Source: Rhabditoides inermis
Taxonomy: Eukaryota; Nematoda; Chromadorea; Rhabditida; Rhabditidae
DNA length: 64,000 nt
NCBI GenBank assembly: GCA_963966185.1
Contig: CAWZYM010000401.1
Span: forward strand, 531,001 to 595,000
Direction of reading: 5' to 3'
In this document: positions 28,188 through 39,613 of the stretch, one piece after another
Position numbering within the stretch: position 1 is the stretch's first letter
Layout: every line of letters starts with the position of its first letter
Translations under genes and position numbers: made by a program
The notes under the pieces: generated by a model
The model's input: the letters and a program-made list of their open reading frames with translations, nothing else
Told to the model about the DNA's origin: nothing
The model's database searches: none

Positions 28188-30613
28188 GACACACGTGGTG
28201 AGTGGGGTCCTCCATCATGGCGTCGTCCCCGTCAGAGTGGTGCCACTGTCGCGCCTGCGAGACAACACGGGTTGACAAGACGTTCACCACAACTTCACTA
28301 CTACATCAGGACGTCCGTATGTCAGGAAACACATTCAATCACTATGCGCACGAAACATACGATGAGGTTGGATGAGGTTCGCACCTACTTGTTCTACTAT
28401 ATATTCTTTTACATGTTTTACATCGGACGTAAAACCACTCAACTGGTCCCTTCTCTTCCATGTGAGAGAGCTGAAGAAAACCATTTTCGGAACAAGGCGT
28501 GTACCTGTGGGGGCGGACTGAAGGGGTTGGGGTTGGTGGAGGGTTGGAGCGAGTGTCCGAGGGGCGCGCTCGCCAGCTGCTGCGTGATGTCCAGGATGCC
28601 GTTCGCGTCAACGTTTATGATGCACCAGATAGACTCTAAACACGAAACAACGATTGTCTTTTGTCATTTATTTGTGAACTTCTCCTACCCTCTCCCTCTC
28701 ACTCTCTCTCCGCTTTGAAAATTAATCATGTTGGCAGATATGCAAGCTAAAGGCTCGAAACAGGACTCCGTTGTCCGTTGTGTATCCAGCTATTATGTTC
28801 TACTTTCTAATTGACTATTTACTTTGAACTTTGAATAACCCTAATCGTTCATCAGCTTGACTCCTACATACAATGTTATGATGAGTGACTTGGTCGCACA
28901 ATCTACAGTGGAGAAATTGGGGCTCCAGGCACTTGCATCGCTGGCTCTATGATACAATTTTCTATGATACAGCTCTATGATACAATTTTTCATTTCGTGA
29001 CGCATATGCCTACGCGAGTATTCCAAGAATCGCGGCCGTTCTGAGAATCGAAGCGCGTTCGCCTCTTTTCATTCCCGATACGCGGTACTCACATTCAGAG
29101 CATTACGTCGACCACGTAAATTACGATCAATTCAACACTGAAGAGAAGCAGATTGTGCAACATGTTCGAAAGCGAGAAAAAGGAAAGCGTACCGCCGAAA
29201 GGAATGCGCTGTGCCGTGTTGAGCTGCCAGCGCTGCTGGAAGATGCCGTTGTGGTGGGGCGACATGAGATCGACCGAGATCTCCACCTCCCCACCCGGCG
29301 GCACGCACTGCACTGCCACACACGGCGAGTCCGCCGTGAACGTGCCCACGTCGCCTAAAGATAATTATGGTTTGTTTTGTTTTTCATAACGTGGATATCC
29401 TTTGTAAGCATAGGGAATGTGTGAACATATGAGCGATAGAAAGACATCAGACATTGAAAAGAAACGTAAACGTTTCAAATAGATATTTCACGCAAACCAA
29501 GCTCGTTTGGTGGACAAGCATCAGAATAAGTGGTAAAAAAAGAAGCGTACCATCCATGTAGTAGAGCATTGTGCCGTCGGGCCAGTGGGCGAGGCCGTTG
29601 TTGCGCACGCGCCACGTCTTGCGGAAGCGCGTCGACGGCGGCACCGACTCGCCCTAAAACATTTTACATCAAGTAACGGTGCTCCCATGCAAACACCGAA
29701 TGCGTCAAAAAGTGAACGTACCTCTCCGATGGTGACGTCCTGTACGAGTTGGAGGGAGAGCTGGCTGACGTCGTAGTCCTGCAGACTCCCCACGTTATTC
29801 GTCATCCCGTAGTCGTAGTACGCGCCCAACGCGTTCTGTAGATTCCTGCAAGACATGTGTGTATATTGTGTTTGTATAGTTGTATTACATGTCATTATGA
29901 CCATTTTAAAAAAAAAAACAAGTCATCATGTTTAATGTTTCCAGGAATCGCTGCGGGGAGAGAAAATATATCAACCGGAAACGGAAATATTAAGATTAAC
30001 CAGTGGAATACAAACATTCAAAGTATTCATCTAAGCACTATTTTTGCTCAAATAGTAACGTAATTTGCGCAGCGTCGTTTTCCGCTAATGAAACGAAAGA
30101 GGCACGAGCGGGCAAAAAAGTCGCACAAAGTATGAATAGGCTTGAGCTGAGGCGAGTGCATAACGACAAATAAACGCTGCGCATCTACCGATAAGGTGGA
30201 CGATTCTTCAGCAGCGCTGAAACCCAAACACGGAAGAGGGTGTGCGGTGTATAAACGACTATACAATAGGACAATTGAAGAAACAAATATAAAATGTGCG
30301 TACCAATTCGACATGTCCAGGAAAAATGCGCACATCTCCGGTGAGAGCTGAACAGAGTCGCCCAGGATCTGCTGGAACTGCCGCACCAGCACGTCCTGCA
30401 ACAACTCATTTACCTAACATATGACGTCATTCTCACGTTAATATATGACGTCATTCTCACGATAATGTTTATTAATTATATTAAATGACAGTTAGTTACA
30501 CATTTAAAATATAAAGTGATATACGGTAATATTCCAACATAGCAACGCACCTTGTCGTTGGTGCCCATGCAGCTCATGGCACGCTCTATGCCGTCAATCT
30601 CAGATGTTTCCAT
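27978..30613 (-). CDS. ILRUN: ILRUN (C6orf106) homologue, 290 aa
   Basis: Eight exons on the minus strand: 30613-30551, 30395-30304, 29845-29722, 29653-29551, 29354-29193, 28635-28505, 28254-28195 and 28115-27978. The vertebrate protein dampens inflammatory and antiviral transcription. The N-terminal UBA-like helix bundle is clear (METSEIDGIERAMSCMGTND, then FLDMSNWNLQNALGAYYDY). The NBR1-like four-tryptophan (FW) domain follows: VQDVTIGEGESVPPSTRF, KTWRVRN, AHWPDG, then VPPGGEVEISVDL, QRWQL, and SIWCIINVD, so all four Trp are present. The tail is Pro/Ser-rich and low in complexity (NPNPFSPPP). The length is close to the human 298 aa. TTTACAG ends 3 nt before ATG, suggesting trans-splicing. 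The gene is divergent from syntaxin. Confidence 0.93.
28131..28184. repeat. (GA)n microsatellite in ILRUN intron 7
   Basis: A purine tract on the + strand, so (CT)n in the sense of the gene. It begins a few bases after the exon 7 donor and ends near the exon 8 acceptor. Confidence 0.9.
29365..29500. repeat. Dispersed repeat copy in ILRUN intron 4
   Basis: This copy shares TTTGTTTTTCATAACG, GGATAT, AAGCATAGG, ATATGAGCGATAGAAAGACA and GAAAAGAAACG with 27180-27300 in the same orientation. The two copies are about 2.2 kb apart on either side of the 3' half of ILRUN. Confidence 0.8.
30422..30455. repeat. Tandem pair of TGACGTCATTCTCACG
   Basis: ATATGACGTCATTCTCACG occurs twice, 23 bp apart, in ILRUN intron 1. 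Each copy contains the TGACGTCA palindrome, the consensus site for CREB/ATF-type bZIP factors. Function is not shown by sequence alone. Confidence 0.6.
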
Positions 30614-31335
30614 AACCTGTAAATGGTGAAGATCAACGAGTGGTAACAAATCAGCTGATGAAAAGATTTTAAAAACCGTAAACGAAATTAGTATATTTAA
30701 AAATTGAATAATCATCAGCGGAACAGCTGGAGCATATAATTGTTGCAGTACGGTATGTAAACGAACAGGGAGTATGCGGCGGGACCCAGCAAATACAATC
30801 AAATAAATCACAATTTTCGAGGTTTTCATGAGTTGCTCCATCCTGTTTTTGTCGATCTACAGTTCTTTCCTTTATTTATAGGTTTTCCCCAATTATTAAT
30901 GACACACGTTCTTATCTGAAATATGCGAATAAAAACGTGAGTGACGCTCGTTGTCCTATGCGGCGCGCGGTTTCGTTATCTCATAGCACATTACAGCACC
31001 AACTCGCCAGCATGCCACACCGAGTTTGTTCTCTCGCGCTCTCTCCGGCACTGTTTTCTTTTGCCGTCAAGGATTCGTTTTAGTCTCATACAACTACCTC
31101 TATTGCGCATCACAACCACTCATTGCCGCGATCAATTCCCGCGTGTATCTATGACACATCGTTCCGACAGTCATGGTTTATCGGTAGCAGTTTTGAGAAA
31201 ATGTAGTGGTTGTGTGTATGTAATGATACGTATATATTCCATTTGTTTCGCAGTATCGACATCGCCCTATCTCATTTTACTCGTTACAGTTCGCACCCAT
31301 CTATTAGCATACAATGCTGCACTAATCCAAACAAG
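30614..31335. promoter_or_regulatory. Divergent ILRUN-syntaxin intergenic region
   Basis: The 722 bp between the start codons of two divergently transcribed genes must hold both 5' regions unless distal exons exist. No TATA box is certain. Very short frames on both strands are unsupported. A bidirectional promoter is inferred from gene orientation only. Confidence 0.4.
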
Positions 31336-34300
31336 ATGGTCCGCGACCGACTCAGCGAACTCAAGGTGAACTATATTTGATATATATTCATCGATCGATT
31401 GATTGATTGACACATGTCGTTTTCAGAAGGTGTCGGTGGGACGGCGATCGGTGACGGAGTCGGATTCCGATCATGTCGACTCGCCCCTCCTCTCCACGGA
31501 GAACTGGTCACAGATTGATAACGTGGGTGGTTCTATGTGTTAGATCGATATATTGATTGATTGATTGATTAATTGATTGATTGAGTGTGCTCTCAGTTTC
31601 TGGGGCAAGTGTCGAAGGTGCGCGATGATATCTCGTCGCTGGAGGCCAAGCACCGCGAGATCAAGCAGCTCCACTCGCGCCTCCTCACCACACCCAACGC
31701 CGACTCGGGTGCGTTGCTTTTGTTTACGTGTTTGTTTGCTTGTTTACGTATTTGTTTACTTGTTTACCGTTCCAGTCCTCACCCACCAAGTGAACGGCAT
31801 TGTGCGCGAGTTCCAGATCGAGTCAAACCACGTGCGCAACATGGTCAAATGTGAGTGGATATGTAACTTCTTCCGCGCGTATCCACTATGCCTCCCAGAA
31901 GTCGTTAGATAATCTTTCCTATTATCCTACCGCTATAATATTATATCGAAATTCTTTTTTTGTTGCATTGTTTTGTTGCGTGTGGACTCGTCTCGTCGTA
32001 ATCACTGTATGTCAATATCATGTGTGTTCAGCTATGGACGAGGAGGTGAAGCGGTTGGAGAAGGAGGCCAAGGAGCGCGGCAGCGACGACGTCTCCTCAG
32101 CCGACCTACGCATCAAGAAGAATCAGGTACGTACCGTTACCGTAACATCCATACCGTATCACTTCCCTGCATTTCCTACTCCTTTCATACCGTATGCCAT
32201 ATACATCACCGTGTGAAGTACAGTACCCGTACCGTTAGGTGATGGGTGTGGTGCGCGCTCTCTCGCAACTCGTCACTCACTTCCACGCGGAGCAGTGCGA
32301 GTACAAGGAGAAGAGCACGCGCAAGATCAAGGAGTACATGCATGTCGGTGCGTATCGATTGATTATTGATTGATTATTGATTTTTGTGTTTTCTAGTCGG
32401 CCACGGCATGTCGGATGAGGACATTGATGATGCGATCGAAAACGGCACTCTAGAGGAGAAGACGAAAGGGGTAAGTGAGTCGAGGAAGTCGTTTGATATT
32501 CAACGAACGTGTATCGTCGTTTTTTCTTGTTCTCTCCTCTGTTAATAGTCTAGTATGATTACTGAAACATCCTTGCTTTTGTGTTTTTTGTTGTTGTCGA
32601 GATTAGCTTTACTGTAGAAAACGAGTAGCTGAAACTGGTCAACAGAAGGAGACACGTGATAATTGTACACCGATGTCAGACTATATGAAGCGATAGTTAA
32701 TGATTACAACCTTGAATACATACACAATTTTGAAGAGACGTCCCCGTCTATTGTAACAATGACTTTCGCACACTTCGCAAAGCACAAATAGAGAGGTTTG
32801 TAATGTGTAAAGGACACATTGTTGTTATTAGGATATTATGCGAGTACGAGAGTGTTTCAAAAGGCATCAAACAAACTGTGGGCATGAGAAGCTATTACGG
32901 TCAAACATACTGTACTTTGAAAAGGTAAAAGTGTCAGATAGAAGTGCGGATTATTTATAGAAGTACGTTTAGGATACGTGTCAGGCGTAATGGAATGTGT
33001 TCAAAAGTAGTAAGGCGAAGCGTATGAAATATGTAATAGTACTGAACATTGTACTCGTGGATAGTACGTGAAGATACGATTGAATATCTGGATAACAATA
33101 GATTTCAGACGATGTGACAAACAACGTCATCGCATTCAATTTTCGGTTGAAACAAAAAAAATCGTCCCCTTCAATTTTCGGTTGAAACACAAAAAAGTCT
33201 CCCTATTCAGTGTTCAGTTCTGAATGTACCCACGTAGACTTCACGTAGGACTGTACTCGTGTTTCACATACATTAGTACATTTTTTGACAATGTAAACAC
33301 TTTGACAGCAAAACAATTCAATCGTGAGAAGTTGTAATAAATGATAACTAAACGAGACAACCTAGTTCAGTCTCGTAAGTTATATACAATAACCATACAT
33401 ATAAAAGTAACAAGCCCTTTGACGTTACAACATAATTTTGGAATAACGCGTGGTACGAGCGGCACTGAGAAAGTAGGAGAGGAGCGCCACTTTCGGGGAG
33501 TCTCCTGGAATGTCGCCATTGTCCTTGGTCCTACTTAAAGGTAGTGTACCCTCTCATTCTGATTGCATGAGTTGTTGTTACCAGTTTATTGCTCATTGTG
33601 TGTTAGTTATAATTCCATAACATGATAGTTGAAATTTCAAAAATTACAATTTTTAAAATATAAAAAAAATTAATTAACGTTTGACATTTACCGGAAAATG
33701 TAAGCAGTTTTAACCACGCCCGCAAACTTATGTTCACCAACTGCGGTTACATCACCCAACTGACCGGAGTGATTCGTTTGTTTCGCACGTAAAATGCGTT
33801 CTAATGGTTTTGTGGTTTGTTTTTGATGTTAGATTCACATTCAAAAATTAAAATAAACTTAGAACAATGTATATTAACAATATTAAACATATTTGTCAAA
33901 TTTTCATAAAATCGAAGTTTTCATGTTTCTTTCACGTTAAAAGCTTATTTGCATAAGGTTAAAGATATTTTCAAGGGATAGTATATTGACCAATTATGTT
34001 TTTATTAATGAGATTGAACAAAAAAAAACACAAATTGCAAAATTGAAGTCATGCAGTCAGAGGGTACACTACCTTTAATGTGAAGTGTTTCTCGACCTGT
34101 AGTTATGCATTTGTTTTGATATGATACCGATGTGAAAAGTGATTCAACGATTGTGGACAACCTTGTCTCGTGAGTGTTGGAAAATCATTACAAAAAATCA
34201 TTTGTATATGTTGTAAAATCATGAAAAATCATTACAAAAAATAATCATTGTTGTATGTGTTGGAGAATGGCAAAACAATGGAAAATCGCAATAATTTAAG

Positions 34301-35855
34301 ATGATGTTAGCGTACACGGAGAAGAAGGCGCTGTTCGAGAATGTGCAGTCGAGACACGACGAGCTGGTCAAGCTGGAGGCGAGCATCCGGGAACTCGCCG
34401 AGATGTTCAAAGACCTACAGCTACTCGTCGCCAGTCAGGTGGAGAGAGAGGGAGAGAGAGAGAGAGAGAGGGAGAGAGAGAGAGAGAGGAGAGGGAGAGA
34501 GAGGAGAGGGGGAGAGAGAGATGGGGAGAGGGGGGAATGAAAGATAGAGAGATGGGGAGAAGTAATATCACAGATAGTGTTACGGTTTCCTGATGTTTTT
34601 GTGTGTTACTTATTCTGAGAATATGAACACAGTGTTTTTTTTGGGAGCCATTGATTCCACGCGCCACAATTTCGTAGTTAGCAACCGATTGTATTGTGCT
34701 TCGTTTCTATTTTTTTCCAAACAATCACTCCAATTTGAATTGACCACCTCCACACCTGTTTTGAGAATTAACGTATCCACTGCAAATAACATGAAATACA
34801 TATTTTTTGTATGTAGTTTTTGTGTAAATGCAGAGGCAGTTGTATCTAATGTGAACCCCTAGTATTTCTACTCGCTATTCGCATAGCTTGTTATTAACGC
34901 ATGTACTAGAGGACGCGGTGATATACTGTAATGCATAATTGAAGAGAGAGAGAGAGAGAGAGGGGGGGGGAAGGGAGGGAGAGAGAGAAAGGGAGCGGGA
35001 CAGGGAGGGAGGGAGGGAAGGAGGGAGAGAGAGAGAGGGAGGGAGAGAGGGAGGGAGGGAGAGAGAGAGGGAGAGAGAGAGGGGGGAGGGAGGAAGAGAG
35101 AGAGAGAGAGAGGGAGGGAGGGAGAGAGAGAGGGAGAGAGAGAGGGGGGAGGGAGGAAGAGAGAGAGAGAGAGACTTTTTGCAGGGTGAGATGCTAGACC
35201 ACATTGAGACGAATGTGAACAACGCGGTCGAGTACGCGGTGAAGGCTCGCGAAAACGTCGAAAGCGCCAAGCGACTCCAGGCAGGCGCCCGAAAAGTACG
35301 GTAGGGGTACGGTACCTGATACTGTAGGTGAAAAGTGTAGAAGTGGGCTTTTTATCGATCTTTCTTCCCGTCTTTCCGTTTTCCTTCCATCGCCCTATCT
35401 GTCGCTGTCCCCCTTTCTCCCACTCTCTGTGTCTCTACCACCTTCTCTGATTTGCATTGGAGTATTATTCGCACTCTTGACAAAAGTAAAACCCCCGCCA
35501 CAACACAAAGCGCAACCATTAATCAAATACTGAAGTCGGTGTAGTGCAACGTTAATGTTAATGTGTGTGTGTGTGTGTGATTGTTGTCATCGGAGGGAGA
35601 AGTGCACTTTAAATAAAAGCATGAAGCATGTGCGGCTAATTAGTGGGATGCATTGTTTCAGAAACACTTGGAGCTAAGATACGTGATGAATTAGTACACG
35701 TGTGAGACATATAAGCTAATTAGACTGTAGTAGGGGTTCTTAATGCGTGCTTGTTTCAGAAGAAGATTCTCATCTGCATTTTCGTGATCGTGCTAGTCAT
35801 CATTCTGTTCATCTTCCTACAAGGCCTCGTCTGCCACTTTACGCCAATCTGCTGA
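31336..35855 (+). CDS. Syntaxin, plasma-membrane-type Qa-SNARE, 311 aa
   Basis: Ten exons: 31336-31365, 31427-31522, 31597-31708, 31776-31850, 32032-32126, 32239-32347, 32397-32470, 34301-34438, 35185-35295 and 35760-35855. Qa-SNAREs on target membranes pair with SNAP-25 and VAMP types to drive fusion. The Habc region begins FLGQVSKVRDDISSLEAKH and contains SADLRIKKNQ, close to the syntaxin 1-4 class. The SNARE motif runs from about ALFENVQSRHDELVKLEASI to VESAKRLQAGARK and keeps the zero-layer Gln (LLVASQGEMLDHIE, Gln ~243). It ends in a C-terminal anchor (KKILICIFVIVLVIILFIF) and a short luminal tail, HFTPIC. Exon 8 is taken to start at 34301 after TTTAAG because this keeps phase 0 and aligns without a gap. 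Poly(A) AATAAA at 36207. Intron 7 holds a 544-bp foldback element; introns 8 and 9 are largely GA tracts. Confidence 0.93.
33535..34078. mobile_element. MITE-like element with TTAAAGGTAGTGTACC ends
   Basis: The left end TTAAAGGTAGTGTACCCTCT at 33535 is inverted at 34059-34078. Similarity extends about 35 bp (GATTGCATGA against GACTGCATGA). TTAA is at both ends. The AT-rich interior has no reading frame. It lies in syntaxin intron 7. Confidence 0.85.
34439..34560 (+). repeat. GA-rich tract starting at the syntaxin exon 8 donor
   Basis: The donor GTGGAGAGAGAGGGAG passes directly into about 115 bp of imperfect (GA)n/(GGGA)n. The donor itself is part of the low-complexity tract. Confidence 0.85.
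34938..35175 (+). repeat. GA/GGGA-rich tract before syntaxin exon 9
   Basis: About 235 bp of imperfect (GA)n, (GGGA)n and G runs ends just before CTTTTTGCAG at exon 9. Two near-identical ~70-bp blocks near 35030-35100 and 35105-35170 show recent duplication inside the tract. Confidence 0.85.
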
Positions 35856-36411
35856 TTCGCCCGCTGCGTAGCTGCCCACTGCGTGCCTGCCCACTGCGTA
35901 GCTGCCCACTGTGTGGCATCCCCTTCCCACACTGCCAACGCCTCCTCTCACATTGTGCCGACCCCTCCCTTTCTCTCTCACTCACCCCCATTGGTCTACA
36001 CTACTGATTATGTCCGCGCTCCCATATATGTATCTATCTCGTGGTGCTTTAAGTGTCTTATATTTATATGTTTTAACTGTATGCCGAGTTTCTGTGTCTC
36101 TCGCTCCTCTCTCGTCATCCCCCGACTCATGGTTGTTATGTATGTATGCGTATCTCTGTTTTTTTTTAGGAGAGTGGTGGTCTCACTCTATGTCGACGAC
36201 GACAAGAATAAATATATATACATCTCTCGATAGCGTTGAGTGTACTCGTGATCAGCGATTGGTCGAAATTGGCCCAATCGGCTGCGCGAAGGCCCGCACT
36301 GCTCGGAATGGCTCCACCCTGCCCCGAGCCCTAATGATGTTACCCCTCCCCCTTCTCTCAGCGTTCACTTGCCCCGCTGCACAGGTGATCGTCTCCCTCT
36401 CCTTACCTCTC

Positions 36412-36456
<45 letters not shown>

Positions 36457-37883
36457 TCTCTCAGTGTTGGCGGGTACAAGCATTTCCGGCGGGATCGCTC
36501 CGCCTAAGAACGCCGCGGGAAATTGGAGAGTTTGTACTGATTAACCCGTGTATTAGAATTCCGCTAAGCGACTTCCCCCGGGTGACGCACTTTTCCCGAC
36601 TTATCATCTGTTTCGTTTTATTTGTATTGGTCGTTCTAGATATTGAGACTTATTTTGTTGGCTTGTTTGAAACTAAGCAACGTCCTGATTTGAGGGGAAA
36701 CGTTGGTAACATTCTGCAACAAAAGTCGAGAAAAGGACAGATAATATGTTGAAATTTCTTTATAGTGCAATTAGTTGACTTGTGTTGATTGACACCCAAG
36801 TAATTCTATAATCCTACTAGTAAGCACTTTTATTAAAAGATATTGCTAAATGTGGAGAAAGTGTTTGTACGCGTCTGTGTATGTGTGTTTCTTGCAATGC
36901 AATCTATCCGTCCGCCCGCCCAATGAAAGGTGCATAGTTCGAAATGTGCTTTCGTTTGTGGAGAGATGTGAGATGTGAGGGGGTCGGGCAGGCTCCGCCC
37001 CTCCCGTCAGCCAAAGCGAGCCACCTTCCCTACCTTTCCTCCCCCAATTCTCTCCGCTACTCTCCCAAGTCATATATTGCTGTGTGTAAGTGTGCTCTGT
37101 GTTTTCGTGGTCCCTTGGTCACTCGCTAATGCACCCTGCTTTCTTTCGTTTCACCGGAGAGCGCAGCGCACTCGGAATCGTTAGGGCTTCTTTTGGCGAG
37201 TGAGATATGAGGGATATCTAGGAATTGATTCCTCGGCCCCAATTAGCTATCCGTGGGATCAAAAGAAGCGAAGCTGCTAGGAAGGTGTTCTATTACCTCC
37301 CCCTTTCTGTCTCGTCGCGTTTCGGGTGTTACTCTTTCCATCTAGGAACATTCTGTTCTCGCTACTTTCCCGTCATTGAGGATTAAGCATCGCGGCTCTT
37401 TGTGACTTTGTGCCTTGCTACCCGCCCGTCTTTCTCCCTTTGTTCTGCATGCGAGCATGCGATCGCCAGTTGTCGCTGATTTCGCTAATGAGCCTCCCTG
37501 AAACACCCAAACGAAAACAATGTTATTCTATTGAAGACACATCCCATTCTCTCCTACCTGCTCTTTGATGTCCGATGACAGAACAGCCATTATTGACGGC
37601 GCATTGAGAGTCTCTCTCTCTCGCGCATTTTAAAGGAACAGTGGTGCTATTTTTTGGACCCAGGCTTGATACTTGAACTATTTAGTTACAAAACAAGCGT
37701 CTCGCCAATGTGCTCCATTGCACCATAGTGATCACACACTGAAATACAACTGGAAATACATCCAATGGATGTCATTTTCCAGTAACGTGTTAGGAAAGGA
37801 TCAATGTCGTCAGTGTTTAGCGCATCGCTCGCGTTTTTTCTTGGATTCGCGTTTTTTTTGGGGGGTTACACGCTCGTCCTAGG
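35856..37883 (+). other. Syntaxin 3' UTR and intergenic region
   Basis: AATAAA at 36207-36212 is the likely syntaxin poly(A) signal. A short GCCTGCCCACTGCGTAGCTG-type repeat follows the stop (35868-35915). A CT tract is at 36413-36451. From 36480 to 37880 no exon is found. A TTTAAAGGAACAGTGG segment at 37630 resembles the terminus of the element at 62531 but has no partner. Confidence 0.5.
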
Positions 37884-39569
37884 ATGTCCGCCGCGAATGC
37901 CACGGCGTTCCCGCCTCCGAGGGAATACGTCGTCAACATATCCGTCTCCCAGCCGCCCTGGCTCGCCAAGGTAACAACAACATGGTCTGCGCCAGAGCGA
38001 TAGTTGTCGATCTGTACCTCGCTTGCAGTGCGAAACACGGTGCCATAACCGTCTGTCTCTCTTGCTTTGCGCGCTATTGCCGAGAGCTGACTCTCCGTCT
38101 TCCTCTGATCTACCCCACCGCGCGCAACTTATTGCGAGCATAAAACTATATTTATTCTCTTTCCGAAAAGTACGGGAGTAAAGAGGAGTGGTTTGTTTCG
38201 ATCTGATCCAACAAAACAAAATGCATGCGCGCCGCTTCTAATTTATCAATTGTACATCAAATACAATCATTACGCTAGATCAAGGTAGAACACCAGAAAA
38301 AAGAGTAGAACATATCGTCATGTATCGCGTATCGGAGACTATAATGCTTTCCTGCACATATATAGCGAGAATCGGAAATGATTCGCAACTTCGCAACACA
38401 GCACGGGTGGGAGGGTGGGTGGGGGACGAGCATTCATTATATATATCATCGTAGACGCGCGTTGAATATGGTATATGGAATGAACTGGCCGCGGTCATTC
38501 GAACCAAACAGAAACCCGCACGTGTTTTTCGGTTTGGTTGGATGGCGCTGGAAAATCGGCCCGTCCATAATTGAATCTGGATGACTGGGCACGAACGCGG
38601 TACGATGACACACCCGAAAATTCATAGTACAAATTGCATCACAACTTTTTCCTCACAACATTCACGTTTTCATTTTTTGATGACCCGATAACATTCGTCA
38701 GCTAATACAAATAGTACAGTAGTTTTTGTGAGTAATCCTATATAAATAGAATCTTAATACAAATTGCAAAAACGGCAAAAATACAAATCTACAAAACAAA
38801 GTTCAGTCACACACGCCTCATACACACTCTGCTTACGTAAACAGGACAATTACAATATGACTGCAGATTATCCAGACGCTCGCTCACAGATCAGTAGTGT
38901 CGCGCGACATTACTTACTTAAAGGGAGTGTACACTCTGAATTCCAAAGTTGAGTTAGCACCGGGATGTGAAAATATGTGGAAAACGACTCAGTTTTGTCA
39001 ATACAACTATTTGCTGAAAACGTCTGCAAGTTGGTGAAAATTGAGCTCAAAATGTATCAAAATGCAGAAATTGGTGCCAATTGGTGCCAATTTACAATGT
39101 TCAACAGAATTTTTCACCAACTTATAGTTATCTCCGACACATAGTTGCATTGACAAAACACAAAAGTACATCATTTCCAATTTATTTTCACATCCCGGTG
39201 CTAACTCAACTTTGAAATTCAGAGTGTACACTCCCTTTAATATAAATAATACTATATTATAAATATTAAGAAATAATCTCTGTTTTAGCCGATCTACGGT
39301 GTCGCGGCGCCACTGATCATTCTCCTCACGCTCGTCACTAACACCCTCGTCGTCGTGGTGTTGTCACACAAGAATCTCCGCACTCCCACCAACTGTATCC
39401 TTCTCTCAATGGCTGTCACCGAGCTGATGACAGGTGTGTGTCTCTCATTTTTTTTTGGCGCAGACCTTCCTGGCAACGACTCGTTTCTATATATGCGCAT
39501 ACTTCCCGCTACATTTTGTTTTTTTCGTCCACGTTCTGCTATGTGCTGAATGAGTGATGTTATCCCGCT

Positions 39570-39613
<44 letters not shown>

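Noticed and set aside
37630..37660. Fifth TTAAAGG foldback element
   Set aside because: Only one terminus-like end (TTTAAAGGAACAGTGG) is present; no inverted partner was found nearby.
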